Shown piece after piece: positions 35,269 to 43,503 of a DNA stretch of 64,000 nt (position 1 is the first letter of the stretch; each line of letters opens with the position of its first letter). A model generated the notes under the pieces. The model saw nothing but the letters and a program-made list of their open reading frames with translations. It searched no databases and was not told the origin of the DNA. The stretch is from Lysinibacillus_B sp031181585 (GTDB lineage Bacteria; Bacillota; Bacilli; Bacillales_A; Planococcaceae). Location: assembly GCF_047301505.1 (NCBI RefSeq), contig NZ_CP154840.1, forward strand, positions 248,001 through 312,000. Direction: 5' to 3'. The position numbers and the translations under genes are program-made.

Positions 35269-36943
35269 TGCATTAACAGTAAGTCTTGTTGAAAGCGGAG
35301 CACGTGAACGGGCTTTCCATCTGCTTGATGAAGGTAGCGGTCAGGAGATTTTAGGACCATATGATCGCTTTGAATCTCCCCATCTAGAAGCTCAAAATAT
35401 TGTCCCTCAGTATGATGATGGCATGATTATTGTGAAAGGAACAATTGAAGGCAGGACTGCCCTGGTGATTTCGATAGAGGGAAGTTTCCAAGGTGGGGGT
35501 ATCGGGGAAGTATCTGGTGCCAAATTTGCCGGAGCGCTGGAAAAGGCAGTTGAGGAATGCAGAGAAGGGAATCTTGTATATCCGGTCATTATTTATGATA
35601 CTGGGGGTGTCCGGCTGCAGGAGGCGAATTACGGTTTGCTCTCCATTGCAGAAATCAGCTCAGCCATTGTAGCATTACGCCAATACGTACCAGTTGTAGG
35701 TGTCATTCCAGGCAAAATCGGCTCGTTTGGCGGTATGTCTCTTACTGCGGGGCTTTGCAGCGCATTAATTATGACGAGAGAAGGCCGGCTGGGGATGAAC
35801 GGTCCGGAAGTTGTAGAGCAGGAAGCAGGTATCCGTGAATTAAATGCAAAAAATAAGCAGCTAATCTGGAAAATGATTGGTGGAGCAAATCGAAAGAATG
35901 CAGGGTTGGCAGATAGTGTCGTGGAGGATGATGTCTCTAACTATCGTACAGCCATATTAGATATATGGAATGGTGAGACAGGCCAAGTTCCTCAGCGTAC
36001 CTTGCAATACGAGGAATTTTTAGCGCTGTTTAAGTCCCTTAATCTTCAGGAACGGATAGAAGCGGTGGATGCTGTTGAATTGTTATCTAACCGAAGCAGT
36101 GTGAACGGTAAAATGGAATTGCCAGACGAACCGAAAGAAAGCCGGGGACGTACATGGTTTGAGAAATTGGCAAATGGTGCTCACTCCATTTCAGAAGTCC
36201 CATCTGTTTTAGTGGCAGATGGGGAAGTAGAAGGGATTTCTGCTCGTTTCATTGCAGTGGTGCCTAATAGAGCAAATAGTTATTATCGTGCTCAAAATGG
36301 AGAGGTTGGACTACTTGAAGGCTGGACAATAGCAAAATACGTTCACCAGGCAATAGAGGAGGACAGCAAAAGTGGTACTAAACGACTCATTGTGCCGATT
36401 GTTGATGTCCCTAGCCAGGCATTTGGCTATCATGAAGAGCTGTTTGGTATTTATCTTTCATGCTCAGCGGCGGTTGATGCCTATGCGACAGCTCGCCTAA
36501 ACGGCCACCCAATTGTTACGGCAATCGTTGGAAAAGCTATTTCCGGTGCATTCTTGTCCCATGGAATGCAAGGAAACCGCTTGATTGCCCTTGATGATGA
36601 GGAAATTCAGGTGCATGTTATGTCCAAAAAATCAGCGGCACTCGTCACGATGCGAACAATCGAGGAGTTGGATGCGACAGCGGCAAATGTGCCTTCTATG
36701 GCTTATGATATCCACTCTTTCCAAAAGCTCGGAGCATTATTTTCATTATTAAAAGGGGTACACGGGCAAGTACCTACCGATAGCTGTGTTGGAAAGGTCA
36801 CAAGAGAAATCAAGCGGGCCTACGAGGATATTTTAGAAAGCAAAGATCGTTCACTTCGTGTTCGTCTAGAATCAGATACAGCCAAGCAGTATGGACGGGT
36901 CGCTTCCATTAAGGTGAGAGAAAAGATTGATGAACAATGGTAA
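35261..36943 (+). CDS. mdcDE: Fused malonate decarboxylase beta-gamma subunit (MdcD-MdcE)
   Basis: 560 residues joining two subunits that are separate in Klebsiella and Pseudomonas. Residues 1-250 are MdcD-like (GSFQGGGIGEVSGAKFAGAL; GGVRLQEANYGLLSIAEIS; GSFGGMSLTAG). Residues 295-560 are MdcE-like (VADGEVEGISARFIAVVPN; VDVPSQAFGYHEELFGIYLS; AIVGKAISGAFLSHG). The crotonase-like heterodimer decarboxylates malonyl-ACP to acetyl-ACP without biotin. The linker (about 250-295) is charged. No frameshift or internal RBS is evident, so the fusion looks genuine. Confidence 0.9.
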   Translation: MINALTVSLVESGARERAFHLLDEGSGQEILGPYDRFESPHLEAQNIVPQYDDGMIIVKGTIEGRTALVISIEGSFQGGGIGEVSGAKFAGALEKAVEECREGNLVYPVIIYDTGGVRLQEANYGLLSIAEISSAIVALRQYVPVVGVIPGKIGSFGGMSLTAGLCSALIMTREGRLGMNGPEVVEQEAGIRELNAKNKQLIWKMIGGANRKNAGLADSVVEDDVSNYRTAILDIWNGETGQVPQRTLQYEEFLALFKSLNLQERIEAVDAVELLSNRSSVNGKMELPDEPKESRGRTWFEKLANGAHSISEVPSVLVADGEVEGISARFIAVVPNRANSYYRAQNGEVGLLEGWTIAKYVHQAIEEDSKSGTKRLIVPIVDVPSQAFGYHEELFGIYLSCSAAVDAYATARLNGHPIVTAIVGKAISGAFLSHGMQGNRLIALDDEEIQVHVMSKKSAALVTMRTIEELDATAANVPSMAYDIHSFQKLGALFSLLKGVHGQVPTDSCVGKVTREIKRAYEDILESKDRSLRVRLESDTAKQYGRVASIKVREKIDEQW

Positions 36944-37560
36944 ATGTACATGACATCGTCCGTTTTCAAGATAGAAGTGTCATCACTTTCCATGAGACAG
37001 TGCCGGATTGGCTATACACACGTCCGGCGTCCCAGCACTATGCAGTAGCAAGAAGGATGAAAACAACTGCCTCGACAGTCGCTATAGGGATTCGAGGGAA
37101 AGAACGAAGTGAACGGATTGCAGGTTTTATTAATGAACAAGATATAGAACAGGTAATCACCCCACAATCATTAGTTAGAAATCTGGCACAGTATCGAGAT
37201 AGTTCGTTCTATCCTTTTTTATCCGAAGTTGATACTATCATTGCTCCGTTTCGTTTGGAGTGGGGACCTACAGGCAGTATTGGCTTTGAGCTGGCGACAG
37301 GCATTCCAGTGGCAACGGAGACAAGTGATCTGGATATGACGGTGTATGTACCACCTGACCTGGATTATCAAGTGCTGGAGCAATTATATGAAGAGTTGCA
37401 GCAGTGTTCTTTTCGGATCGATGTACAAATCGAATTTGAAGACGCCGGGGCAGCTCTGTTGCCGGACATTATAAAATTTAAAAATGGATTTTTATTAAGA
37501 ACATCATCAGGGCCGCTTATGGCAAGTATTATAAATGGTCAGGTAAGAATTAAAGCATAA
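36937..37560 (+). CDS. mdcG: Phosphoribosyl-dephospho-CoA transferase MdcG
   Basis: 207 residues. It has the MdcG pattern RPASQHYAVARRM, GIRGKERSERIAGF and TETSDLDMTVYVP, whose Asp-x-Asp resembles nucleotidyltransferases. It attaches the prosthetic group made by MdcB to the Ser of MdcC. It overlaps mdcDE by 7 bp and is the last gene of the cluster. No clear hairpin terminator follows, so read-through to the next small gene is possible. Confidence 0.88.
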   Translation: MVNVHDIVRFQDRSVITFHETVPDWLYTRPASQHYAVARRMKTTASTVAIGIRGKERSERIAGFINEQDIEQVITPQSLVRNLAQYRDSSFYPFLSEVDTIIAPFRLEWGPTGSIGFELATGIPVATETSDLDMTVYVPPDLDYQVLEQLYEELQQCSFRIDVQIEFEDAGAALLPDIIKFKNGFLLRTSSGPLMASIINGQVRIKA

Positions 37561-37658
37561 TTATACCTATAAATTCGAGAGCCAAGAGATAGAGTGAGCG
37601 CTCCTATGTTATAAGCCGAGGAAAGGGTGAAATAATATAGGGGAAGAGGTGATCTTGA

Positions 37659-37904
37659 ATGGAATTCTACGGTGTCAAGGAATGCGATGTGTGCTTTGAT
37701 TTGGTCGATGCCACAAATCGCCGGCAGTACGAGTTTGTCGATTCTCACAATGTATATTGTTTCATGTGCATCGGCTGCTACGAAAGAATGCTCGATATGA
37801 CAGAGGAGCAGCTTGATCACTTTTTTCCGTCTCATATCCAACGAAAAGTCATAACTAAATATGAAGGGGTTCCTTTTATTAAATGGGTCAGCCCGCTTAC
37901 CTGA
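37659..37904 (+). CDS. 81-aa protein with two CxxC pairs
   Basis: Small soluble protein with ECDVC near the N-terminus and CFMCIGC about 28 residues later, a likely single zinc-binding knuckle. The C-terminus is EGVPFIKWVSPL. RBS AGAGGTGAT lies 8 bases before ATG. It follows mdcG by 98 bp without an intervening terminator and has its own strong terminator, so it may be the tail of the malonate transcript. I do not recognise the family. Confidence 0.6.
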   Translation: MEFYGVKECDVCFDLVDATNRRQYEFVDSHNVYCFMCIGCYERMLDMTEEQLDHFFPSHIQRKVITKYEGVPFIKWVSPLT

Positions 37905-37940
37905 AAACGTGTGAATGCCGCTAGCTTCACACGTTTTTTC
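37904..37940 (+). terminator. Intrinsic terminator after the CxxC gene
   Basis: Perfect 12-bp stem AAAACGTGTGAA / TTCACACGTTTT with a 10-nt loop and TTTTTT tail; it starts at the last base of the stop codon. Confidence 0.88.
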
Positions 37941-38289
37941 TTGTTAAGAAATCCGTATATGGAGTATACAGGCTAAAGTAGATAGTTTAAAACAGTGTAT
38001 CTAGTATTAGAGGAATGCTTGTACAGCAGGGGAGCAGAATATTCTTTTACAAGCAATGAAATCACGATTAGAAAGTGGGCATTGATTCATCAAAGGACAG
38101 CGGAGATAGTTCATAATAATAAAAGCGAAGGCACGAGGAAATTTGTTAGGAATATTTTATTAAATCATACAAAAATAATGACACGAACTATTAACAATAA
38201 CTTGTGTCATTTATAAGAAAAAAGTCTACCCTATTGGAAGTTAGGTAATGGTTGGGTTATACTAATGGAAGTGATTATATGAGGGAGCA
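37941..38289 (+). other. 350-bp region upstream of ctaB
   Basis: No supported gene. A 73-codon GTG frame (37995-38216) lacks a ribosome site and has no recognisable features. The ctaB promoter is expected near 38250-38265 (TTATACTAATGG). Confidence 0.4.
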
Positions 38290-39201
38290 ATGAAAAGAGA
38301 CGAAATGGAGAAGCAATCTTATTCTAAATTGTGGGCACAGGCAGTCAAAACAGGGATTATTAAATCAAATTTAGTCCCTATGGTAGCTGGTTTGATGCTT
38401 GCATTATATACCTATGAACTTAGTTTTATTGATAATATATGGAATCTTATTTTAGCTTTTGCCGGATCAGCGGCCGTTATTGCGGCGGCGGGTTCATTTA
38501 ATAATGTATATGACCGCGATATTGACGCGGTGATGACCCGCACAAAAGTTCGTCCGACGGTAACAGGCGCTCTCAGTGTGAAAACGGTTTTAATCGTGGC
38601 GGTTGTTTTATTGGTTATAGGGTTAGTCTTACTTTATATGACGACACCACTGGCGGCTCTTTTAGGCTTTCTCGGTGTATTTCTCTATGTTGTGCCATAT
38701 ACAATGTGGACAAAGCGCCGAACAATATGGAATACAGAGGTTGGCAGTATCTCAGGAGCCGTGCCCCCGCTGATTGGGTGGGCAGCTGTGGCGCCGGATA
38801 TTTGGCATCCTGCGTGCTGGGCGCTTTTCATCATTATGGTCATTTGGCAGATGCCGCACTTTTACGCGATTGCGATTCGTAAGCGTGATGATTATGCGGC
38901 AGCAAATATTCCAATGCTGCCTGTAGTAAAGGGTGAACGCCGGACATACATCCAGTCGAATGTATATTTGATTCTATTGATTTTAACAAGTTTCCTCTTT
39001 GCTCCTTTGAGCTGGGGATTGACACTCGTATCGCTTATTTTAGGGGCGGTATGGCTATGGCTGAGCTTTGTTGGCTATCGTAAAATGGAAGGGAAAGCAT
39101 GGGCGAACAAAATGTTTGGCTTTTCTCTTATCCACATGGTTGTCTTATTTGCGACAGTCATTATTTATTCATCAGTAGGCTTACTTTTACGTGCTTTTTA
39201 A
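38290..39201 (+). CDS. ctaB: Heme O synthase (protoheme IX farnesyltransferase)
   Basis: 303 residues, about eight to nine membrane helices of the UbiA prenyltransferase fold. The allylic-pyrophosphate-binding motif is NNVYDRDIDAVMTRTKVRP, and the second motif is YTMWTKRRTIWNTEVGSISGAVPPLIGWAA. It converts heme B plus farnesyl diphosphate to heme O for terminal oxidases. No ctaA or ctaCDEF genes lie beside it, so it may be the orphan paralogue (CtaO type) or a displaced ctaB. RBS GAGGGAG. Followed by a T-rich terminator and then repeat copy B. Confidence 0.9.
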   Translation: MKRDEMEKQSYSKLWAQAVKTGIIKSNLVPMVAGLMLALYTYELSFIDNIWNLILAFAGSAAVIAAAGSFNNVYDRDIDAVMTRTKVRPTVTGALSVKTVLIVAVVLLVIGLVLLYMTTPLAALLGFLGVFLYVVPYTMWTKRRTIWNTEVGSISGAVPPLIGWAAVAPDIWHPACWALFIIMVIWQMPHFYAIAIRKRDDYAAANIPMLPVVKGERRTYIQSNVYLILLILTSFLFAPLSWGLTLVSLILGAVWLWLSFVGYRKMEGKAWANKMFGFSLIHMVVLFATVIIYSSVGLLLRAF

Positions 39202-39207
39202 AAATGT

Positions 39208-39243
39208 GCCGGGGCGATTATGCTTCGGGCATTTTTTATTTTT
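39208..39243 (+). terminator. Probable ctaB terminator
   Basis: TGCC...GGGCA stem with G-U pairs, then TTTTTTATTTTT. The U-tract is convincing, the stem is imperfect. Confidence 0.55.
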
Positions 39244-39255
39244 CCCAAAAATAAA

Positions 39256-39502
39256 ACATCCTCTACGAAAGAGGATGGCAGAGTAAAGACAAAGTCACTT
39301 TTTGACTTTGTCTTTACGTTTTTTCAACTAGTTTTATAAAGGTATGTTTTACTCAGCCTGTCTTGAAAACGCTTGCCAGACAAGGCGCGCCGACGAGCGA
39401 AGACACCAATAGAACCTAAGTTCATGGGGGGACGAGCGAGGCAAGCAACGCTGGATGAAAGCGTTTGTCACCAGGCTGACATCCTCTACGAAAGAGGATG
39501 GC
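39256..39502 (-). repeat. Dispersed structured element, copy B, flanked by an exact 24-bp duplicated terminator hairpin
   Basis: ACATCCTCTACG-AAAGAGGATGGC occurs identically at 39256-39279 and 39479-39502; each copy is a hairpin (CATCCTCT / AGAGGATG). Between them lie 199 bp, read on the minus strand as a large hairpin (CAGCCTG...CAGGCTG; AAACGC/GCGTTTT), an A/T linker and a 35-bp hairpin (39283-39317). Relative to copy A the apex holds an extra 39 bp bounded by GACGAGCGA repeats (about 39391-39440). The T-run of the original minus-strand terminator now lies left of 39256, beyond the second hairpin copy. Confidence 0.9.
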
Positions 39503-40934
39503 TTGAACAATTGGTATGAGAATTTGTATTAGAAAGTGTAACGATTTGATTTTTCCCTTGGTTTTTCGCCATATAGAGTGCCTGGTCGGCTATTTGGAAC
39601 AGCTGCTTGAATTGGCCCGCAATGACGCTTGTAGTTGATACTATACCCATACTAATAGTAAATTGAATTTCATAATTTTGCCCTGTAATTTTCATTCCTG
39701 TGAGGGCCTGAAACAGCTTTCCAATTTTATGCATTAAATGCTCTTCAGGAAAATCCCTAAATAGAATGACAAATTCATCTCCACCATAACGGCCGACTAT
39801 CGTTTGTTCTTCTTGAATGACATGCCGGCACATTTGTCCAACTGCTTTGATCACTTCGTCTCCCACGAGATGCCCGTATTCGTCATTAATCGTTTTAAAG
39901 TCATCTACATCAAAAACTACACAGCATATATGATCCTGTGTCCTTAGCCATTGATCACATGCCGCTTCTAAATAATGACGCGTGTAGACCCCAGATAATG
40001 AATCTATATTAGCGAGCCGCTCGAGTGTAGACATATTATATTGAATATCCAGCTCCTCGATTTTTGAACGAACGCATTCTTTGTATAGCTCTTCCATCAT
40101 CTGCGTATATTTTTTCATATAGTAATAGGCTAGCTCGAAGTTTTTTAGCTTTTCATAAGCATGCGCCTGTTGAAGGTAAACCCTTTTCAACAAGCTGCTG
40201 TTCTGGGTAGTAAAGGCAAGCTTCTCTGCTTCTGTCAATAAGGAAACGGCATGCTGAATATCTCCTTCCTTGAATGTAAGGAGACTTTGTATGTATAGAT
40301 AACGGCTCCGTTCAAGCGGGCTGCTTTGAGTGAAAGGGTTACGGCCCGTTATCTTCAAAGCAAATGCAGCTTCAGGCAATCTGTCCAATGATACATAAGC
40401 GATTGAAAGTAGACTATAAATGTGGCACTGTATTCGGGAATCCTTAGAAGTATGGAGCTCAGCAATTGCCAAGGCGTCTTGAGCAGTCGTAAGCGCATCT
40501 TCATATTGTTCAGTCATAAGGTGAATATAACTCAGCATACTATAGCTGATGCATAATTCGTGGGGTAAATTCAAGGACCTGGCAAGGTGAATACATTCTT
40601 CTGTGGACTCTTTCGCTTTTTTGTAGTTTAGTTCATATTCATAGATCAGAGATTGGAGATGACATAGATTATATTGTTCATATTGAGCACCGTATTCATC
40701 GCATAATTTTTTATACAGTAAAATACTTTGGAAAGCACGTTCACTTTGTCCCATACAGTAGTAGCAAGTAGCGATACTGATATGGGCGAGCATTGCACCA
40801 TAAGGATTTTTGGTTCGGTCGCATTCTTCTAAAAAGACGCGCATGACGTCAATCGCTTCCTCATAGCGCCCTGCCGCATACAAGTAATCATATTCGGTGT
40901 CTATCTGTACAGTTGGCTTATATTTTACCCTCAT
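39486..40934 (-). CDS. TPR-GGDEF diguanylate cyclase
   Basis: 482 residues. Residues 1-300 are tandem tetratricopeptide-like helical repeats (for example YAAGRYEEAIDVMRVFLEEC and LPHELCISYSMLSYIHLMTE), then a short coiled linker and a GGDEF domain (about 315-470) with intact GRYGGDEFVILF. It should synthesise c-di-GMP, with the TPR part sensing a partner. No RxxD inhibitory site is seen at the usual position before GGDEF. No membrane segment. The last four codons and the stop lie inside the duplicated hairpin of repeat copy B. RBS AAGGAGGGG. Confidence 0.88.
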   Translation of the reverse strand: MRVKYKPTVQIDTEYDYLYAAGRYEEAIDVMRVFLEECDRTKNPYGAMLAHISIATCYYCMGQSERAFQSILLYKKLCDEYGAQYEQYNLCHLQSLIYEYELNYKKAKESTEECIHLARSLNLPHELCISYSMLSYIHLMTEQYEDALTTAQDALAIAELHTSKDSRIQCHIYSLLSIAYVSLDRLPEAAFALKITGRNPFTQSSPLERSRYLYIQSLLTFKEGDIQHAVSLLTEAEKLAFTTQNSSLLKRVYLQQAHAYEKLKNFELAYYYMKKYTQMMEELYKECVRSKIEELDIQYNMSTLERLANIDSLSGVYTRHYLEAACDQWLRTQDHICCVVFDVDDFKTINDEYGHLVGDEVIKAVGQMCRHVIQEEQTIVGRYGGDEFVILFRDFPEEHLMHKIGKLFQALTGMKITGQNYEIQFTISMGIVSTTSVIAGQFKQLFQIADQALYMAKNQGKNQIVTLSNTNSHTNCSSHPLS

Positions 40935-41135
40935 CTGTCTCCCCTCCTTATTAATATGAAAAATTACAGTTATTTTTTATATACACTAGGTAGTTTTTCC
41001 CTGTCTCAATTATATAATTTTACACAAAAAATGGATATACTTGGTATTACATATTTTTAAATTTTGATTTTTTTGTGACAATTCCGTAAATAGCGATTCG
41101 ATAAAAGCATACTATGATAAATAAATTTCTACATA

Positions 41136-41170
41136 AAAAGGACTATCCGATTACTGGATAGCCCTTTGTT
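41136..41170 (-). terminator. Terminator of the M20 peptidase gene
   Basis: On the minus strand AAGGGCTATCC / GGATAGTCCTT (one mismatch) is followed by TTTTAT; it lies about 65 bp after the stop. Confidence 0.7.
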
Positions 41171-41231
41171 ATTCTTTTGCAAAACCTTACTTCAGTGGCG
41201 AGTTTATCAACACACAGGCTTCTTTTGGTTT

Positions 41232-42614
41232 TTACAGTGGGAGAGTGGATACTTCGTACAGATAGTCACCAAGAACACGTAGTCCTTTATCAAAGTTTTC
41301 CAAATGGAAATGTTCATTCGGTGCATGGAAGTTTTCGCTTGATAAGCCAAAGCCCATTAATACGACCGGCAGCTGTAGAATTTGATCAAACGCTGCCACA
41401 ATCGGAATAGAACCACCGCCGCGTGTATAGGCAGTCGGTACTTCATATACACGCTCGTAGGAACGTCCTGCCGCTTGGATGACAGGGTGATCGAATGGCG
41501 TGATGTAAGGAGCACCTTTGTCAAACTCGGAAATCGTGACCTCTACACCTGTTGGTTTATTCTTTTCAATGTGTGCTTTTAACAGTGTAACAATTTCATC
41601 CGGTTGTTGGTCTGGAACAAGACGACATGTAATTTTTGCGCCTGCTTCTGCTGGTAATACCGTTTTAATGCCTTCACCAGAGAAGCCGCCGAATACGCCG
41701 TTTACCTCTAATGTCGGACGGGCCCAAGTCTGCTCTAGATAGGAGTAGCCTTTTTCACCAAACAGCTCTTTTACACCTACTTCTTCTTTTAATGCCTCTT
41801 CATCAAAATTCAAGTCACGGTAAGCCTGGCGTTCTTCTTCAGATAATGGTCGTACATTGTCATAGAAGCCTTCTACCTGGATTGTGCCATGCTCGTCGCG
41901 GAAGGATGCAAGAATGTCAGCCAATGCATGGATAGCATTTTGGACGCCTCCACCGTAAAGACCAGAGTGCAGATCACCTTTTGCTCCTCGCACATCAATT
42001 TGGATACCAGCCAGACCACGAAGACCGTAGCATACAGCCGGCTTACCTGGTGCATAAAGCCCTGTATCGGAAATAAGAATAAGGTCTGCTGCTAATTTCT
42101 CCTTATTTTTCTCCACATATTGAGGAAGGTTCGCACTGCCGATTTCTTCTTCCCCTTCAATGATAAATTTCACGTTCACAGGAAGTGTTCCGTCTAATTT
42201 AAATAATGCCTCAATCGCTTTCAAGTGCATGAATACTTGCCCTTTATCGTCTGATGCACCGCGGGCGAACAGTTTATTATCGCGTACATCTGGTTCAAAC
42301 GGGGGAGTTTCCCAAAGATGCAAAGGGTCAACTGGTTGTACATCATAATGGCCATAAAATAGAATCGTCGGTTTGCCTGGTGCATGTAGCCAGTCTCCAT
42401 AAACGACAGGATGACCGCCTGTTTCATCGATTGTAATGTTTTCAAGGTTTACGCGTTTCATTGCTGCTGCAAGCCAAGAAGCGGCTACCTGCATATCTTG
42501 TTTATGCTCAGATAGGGAAGAGATGCTGGGAATCCGTAGGAATTCGTCCAGCTCTGCCAGATGCTTGTCCCGATTCTCTGCGAAATAAGCATCTAGTTTG
42601 GATAAATGACTCAT
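41232..42614 (-). CDS. M20-family dipeptidase (CNDP-like)
   Basis: 460 residues. The zinc ligands of the M20 fold are visible: the His and Asp of FYGHYDVQPVDP, the Asp of GASDDKGQ, the Glu pair of IEGEEEIGS, and the C-terminal HAPNEHFHLENF. The long lid domain and WARPTLEVNG match carnosine-dipeptidase-like enzymes, which cleave dipeptides. The start at 42614 (MSHLSKLD) has GAAGGAGG upstream; the longer frame to 42692 lacks a site. Single gene. Confidence 0.88.
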   Translation of the reverse strand: MSHLSKLDAYFAENRDKHLAELDEFLRIPSISSLSEHKQDMQVAASWLAAAMKRVNLENITIDETGGHPVVYGDWLHAPGKPTILFYGHYDVQPVDPLHLWETPPFEPDVRDNKLFARGASDDKGQVFMHLKAIEALFKLDGTLPVNVKFIIEGEEEIGSANLPQYVEKNKEKLAADLILISDTGLYAPGKPAVCYGLRGLAGIQIDVRGAKGDLHSGLYGGGVQNAIHALADILASFRDEHGTIQVEGFYDNVRPLSEEERQAYRDLNFDEEALKEEVGVKELFGEKGYSYLEQTWARPTLEVNGVFGGFSGEGIKTVLPAEAGAKITCRLVPDQQPDEIVTLLKAHIEKNKPTGVEVTISEFDKGAPYITPFDHPVIQAAGRSYERVYEVPTAYTRGGGSIPIVAAFDQILQLPVVLMGFGLSSENFHAPNEHFHLENFDKGLRVLGDYLYEVSTLPL

Positions 42615-42949
42615 AGTGGAGCCTCCTTCAATAATTTCGGTAATGGAAATATTATAGCATAAATGGAAGGCAAAATTGGGTGTCTGAACCATGGGTGAAA
42701 TGCAGTCATTTTGAGAAGAAGATAGAAGGATGTAATTAGAGATAATACACGTTGTAAAAAATGGGCGGATAAAGGGTGTGCTATCATATCCAGCGCTATG
42801 TTACAAAATATTTCATCTAACCTTACAGCATTGTAAGAAAAATGAAAGCAAATACGATAGAGCGTAATATTTGTTTTTGCGAAAATGAAAATAAGAAAAC
42901 GTATATAACACATTTCACATAAAACTACTCTAAACGGGAGAGATTTAAA

Positions 42950-43495
42950 ATGAATGAAAAATTAACGGCTATTTATAATGAATTTGATCGATACATTTAC
43001 CACCTATGCTTAAAGCTTACACGCAATACAAATGAAGCGGAAGATTTAATGCAAGAGGTATGGGTAAAGGTTGTCCGCTATGAACAAAACCTTGCCGAAG
43101 TAGATCATGTAAAGGCGTGGTTAACAACTATTACAATGAACACATTCCGTGACCGCTATCGTAAAAATGTACGACGCAGTAAATATATGATGAGTCAACC
43201 TGAAACATTAGACGTTCCGATTCTAGATTTGGTTCCAAACAATGAGTTATCGACAGAAGAACAAATCGAAAAAACGGAAGTCACGAAAATTGTTCAAGAA
43301 AAAATGCACCAGCTAGATACTATTTATCAAAAGACTTTATGGTACTTTTATGTAGACCAGTATTCATTGGCTGAAATTTCGACACTAATGAAGGTTTCCG
43401 TCGGGACAGTAAAATCACGTCTGTTCCGTGCAAAGGCACGATTGAAGGAAATTTTACTAGCAGATCAAAAATTAGAGACAGTTGTTACTGCATAA
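42950..43495 (+). CDS. ECF-type RNA polymerase sigma factor without adjacent anti-sigma gene
   Basis: 181 residues with sigma region 2 (NTNEAEDLMQEVWVKVVRYE; VKAWLTTITMNTFRDRYRK) and region 4 (LAEISTLMKVSVGTVKSRLFRAKARL), no region 3, as in ECF sigma factors. Most Bacillus ECF genes are followed by a membrane anti-sigma gene, but here the next feature is a terminator holding repeat copy C and then marR on the other strand. The promoter region (42840-42910) has TGAAAG and CGTAAT/CGTATA elements that hint at self-recognition, but the spacing is not ideal. RBS CGGGAGAG. Confidence 0.85.
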   Translation: MNEKLTAIYNEFDRYIYHLCLKLTRNTNEAEDLMQEVWVKVVRYEQNLAEVDHVKAWLTTITMNTFRDRYRKNVRRSKYMMSQPETLDVPILDLVPNNELSTEEQIEKTEVTKIVQEKMHQLDTIYQKTLWYFYVDQYSLAEISTLMKVSVGTVKSRLFRAKARLKEILLADQKLETVVTA

Positions 43496-43503
43496 TAGGG
43501 AAG

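Noticed and set aside
37995..38216. 73-codon frame upstream of ctaB
   Set aside because: GTG start without a ribosome site, no recognisable motif, and an A/T-rich composition typical of chance frames.
42840..42910. Autoregulatory ECF promoter before the sigma-factor gene
   Set aside because: TGAAAG and CGTAAT/CGTATA elements are present, but no pair has the usual 16-bp spacing, so it is not listed as a feature.
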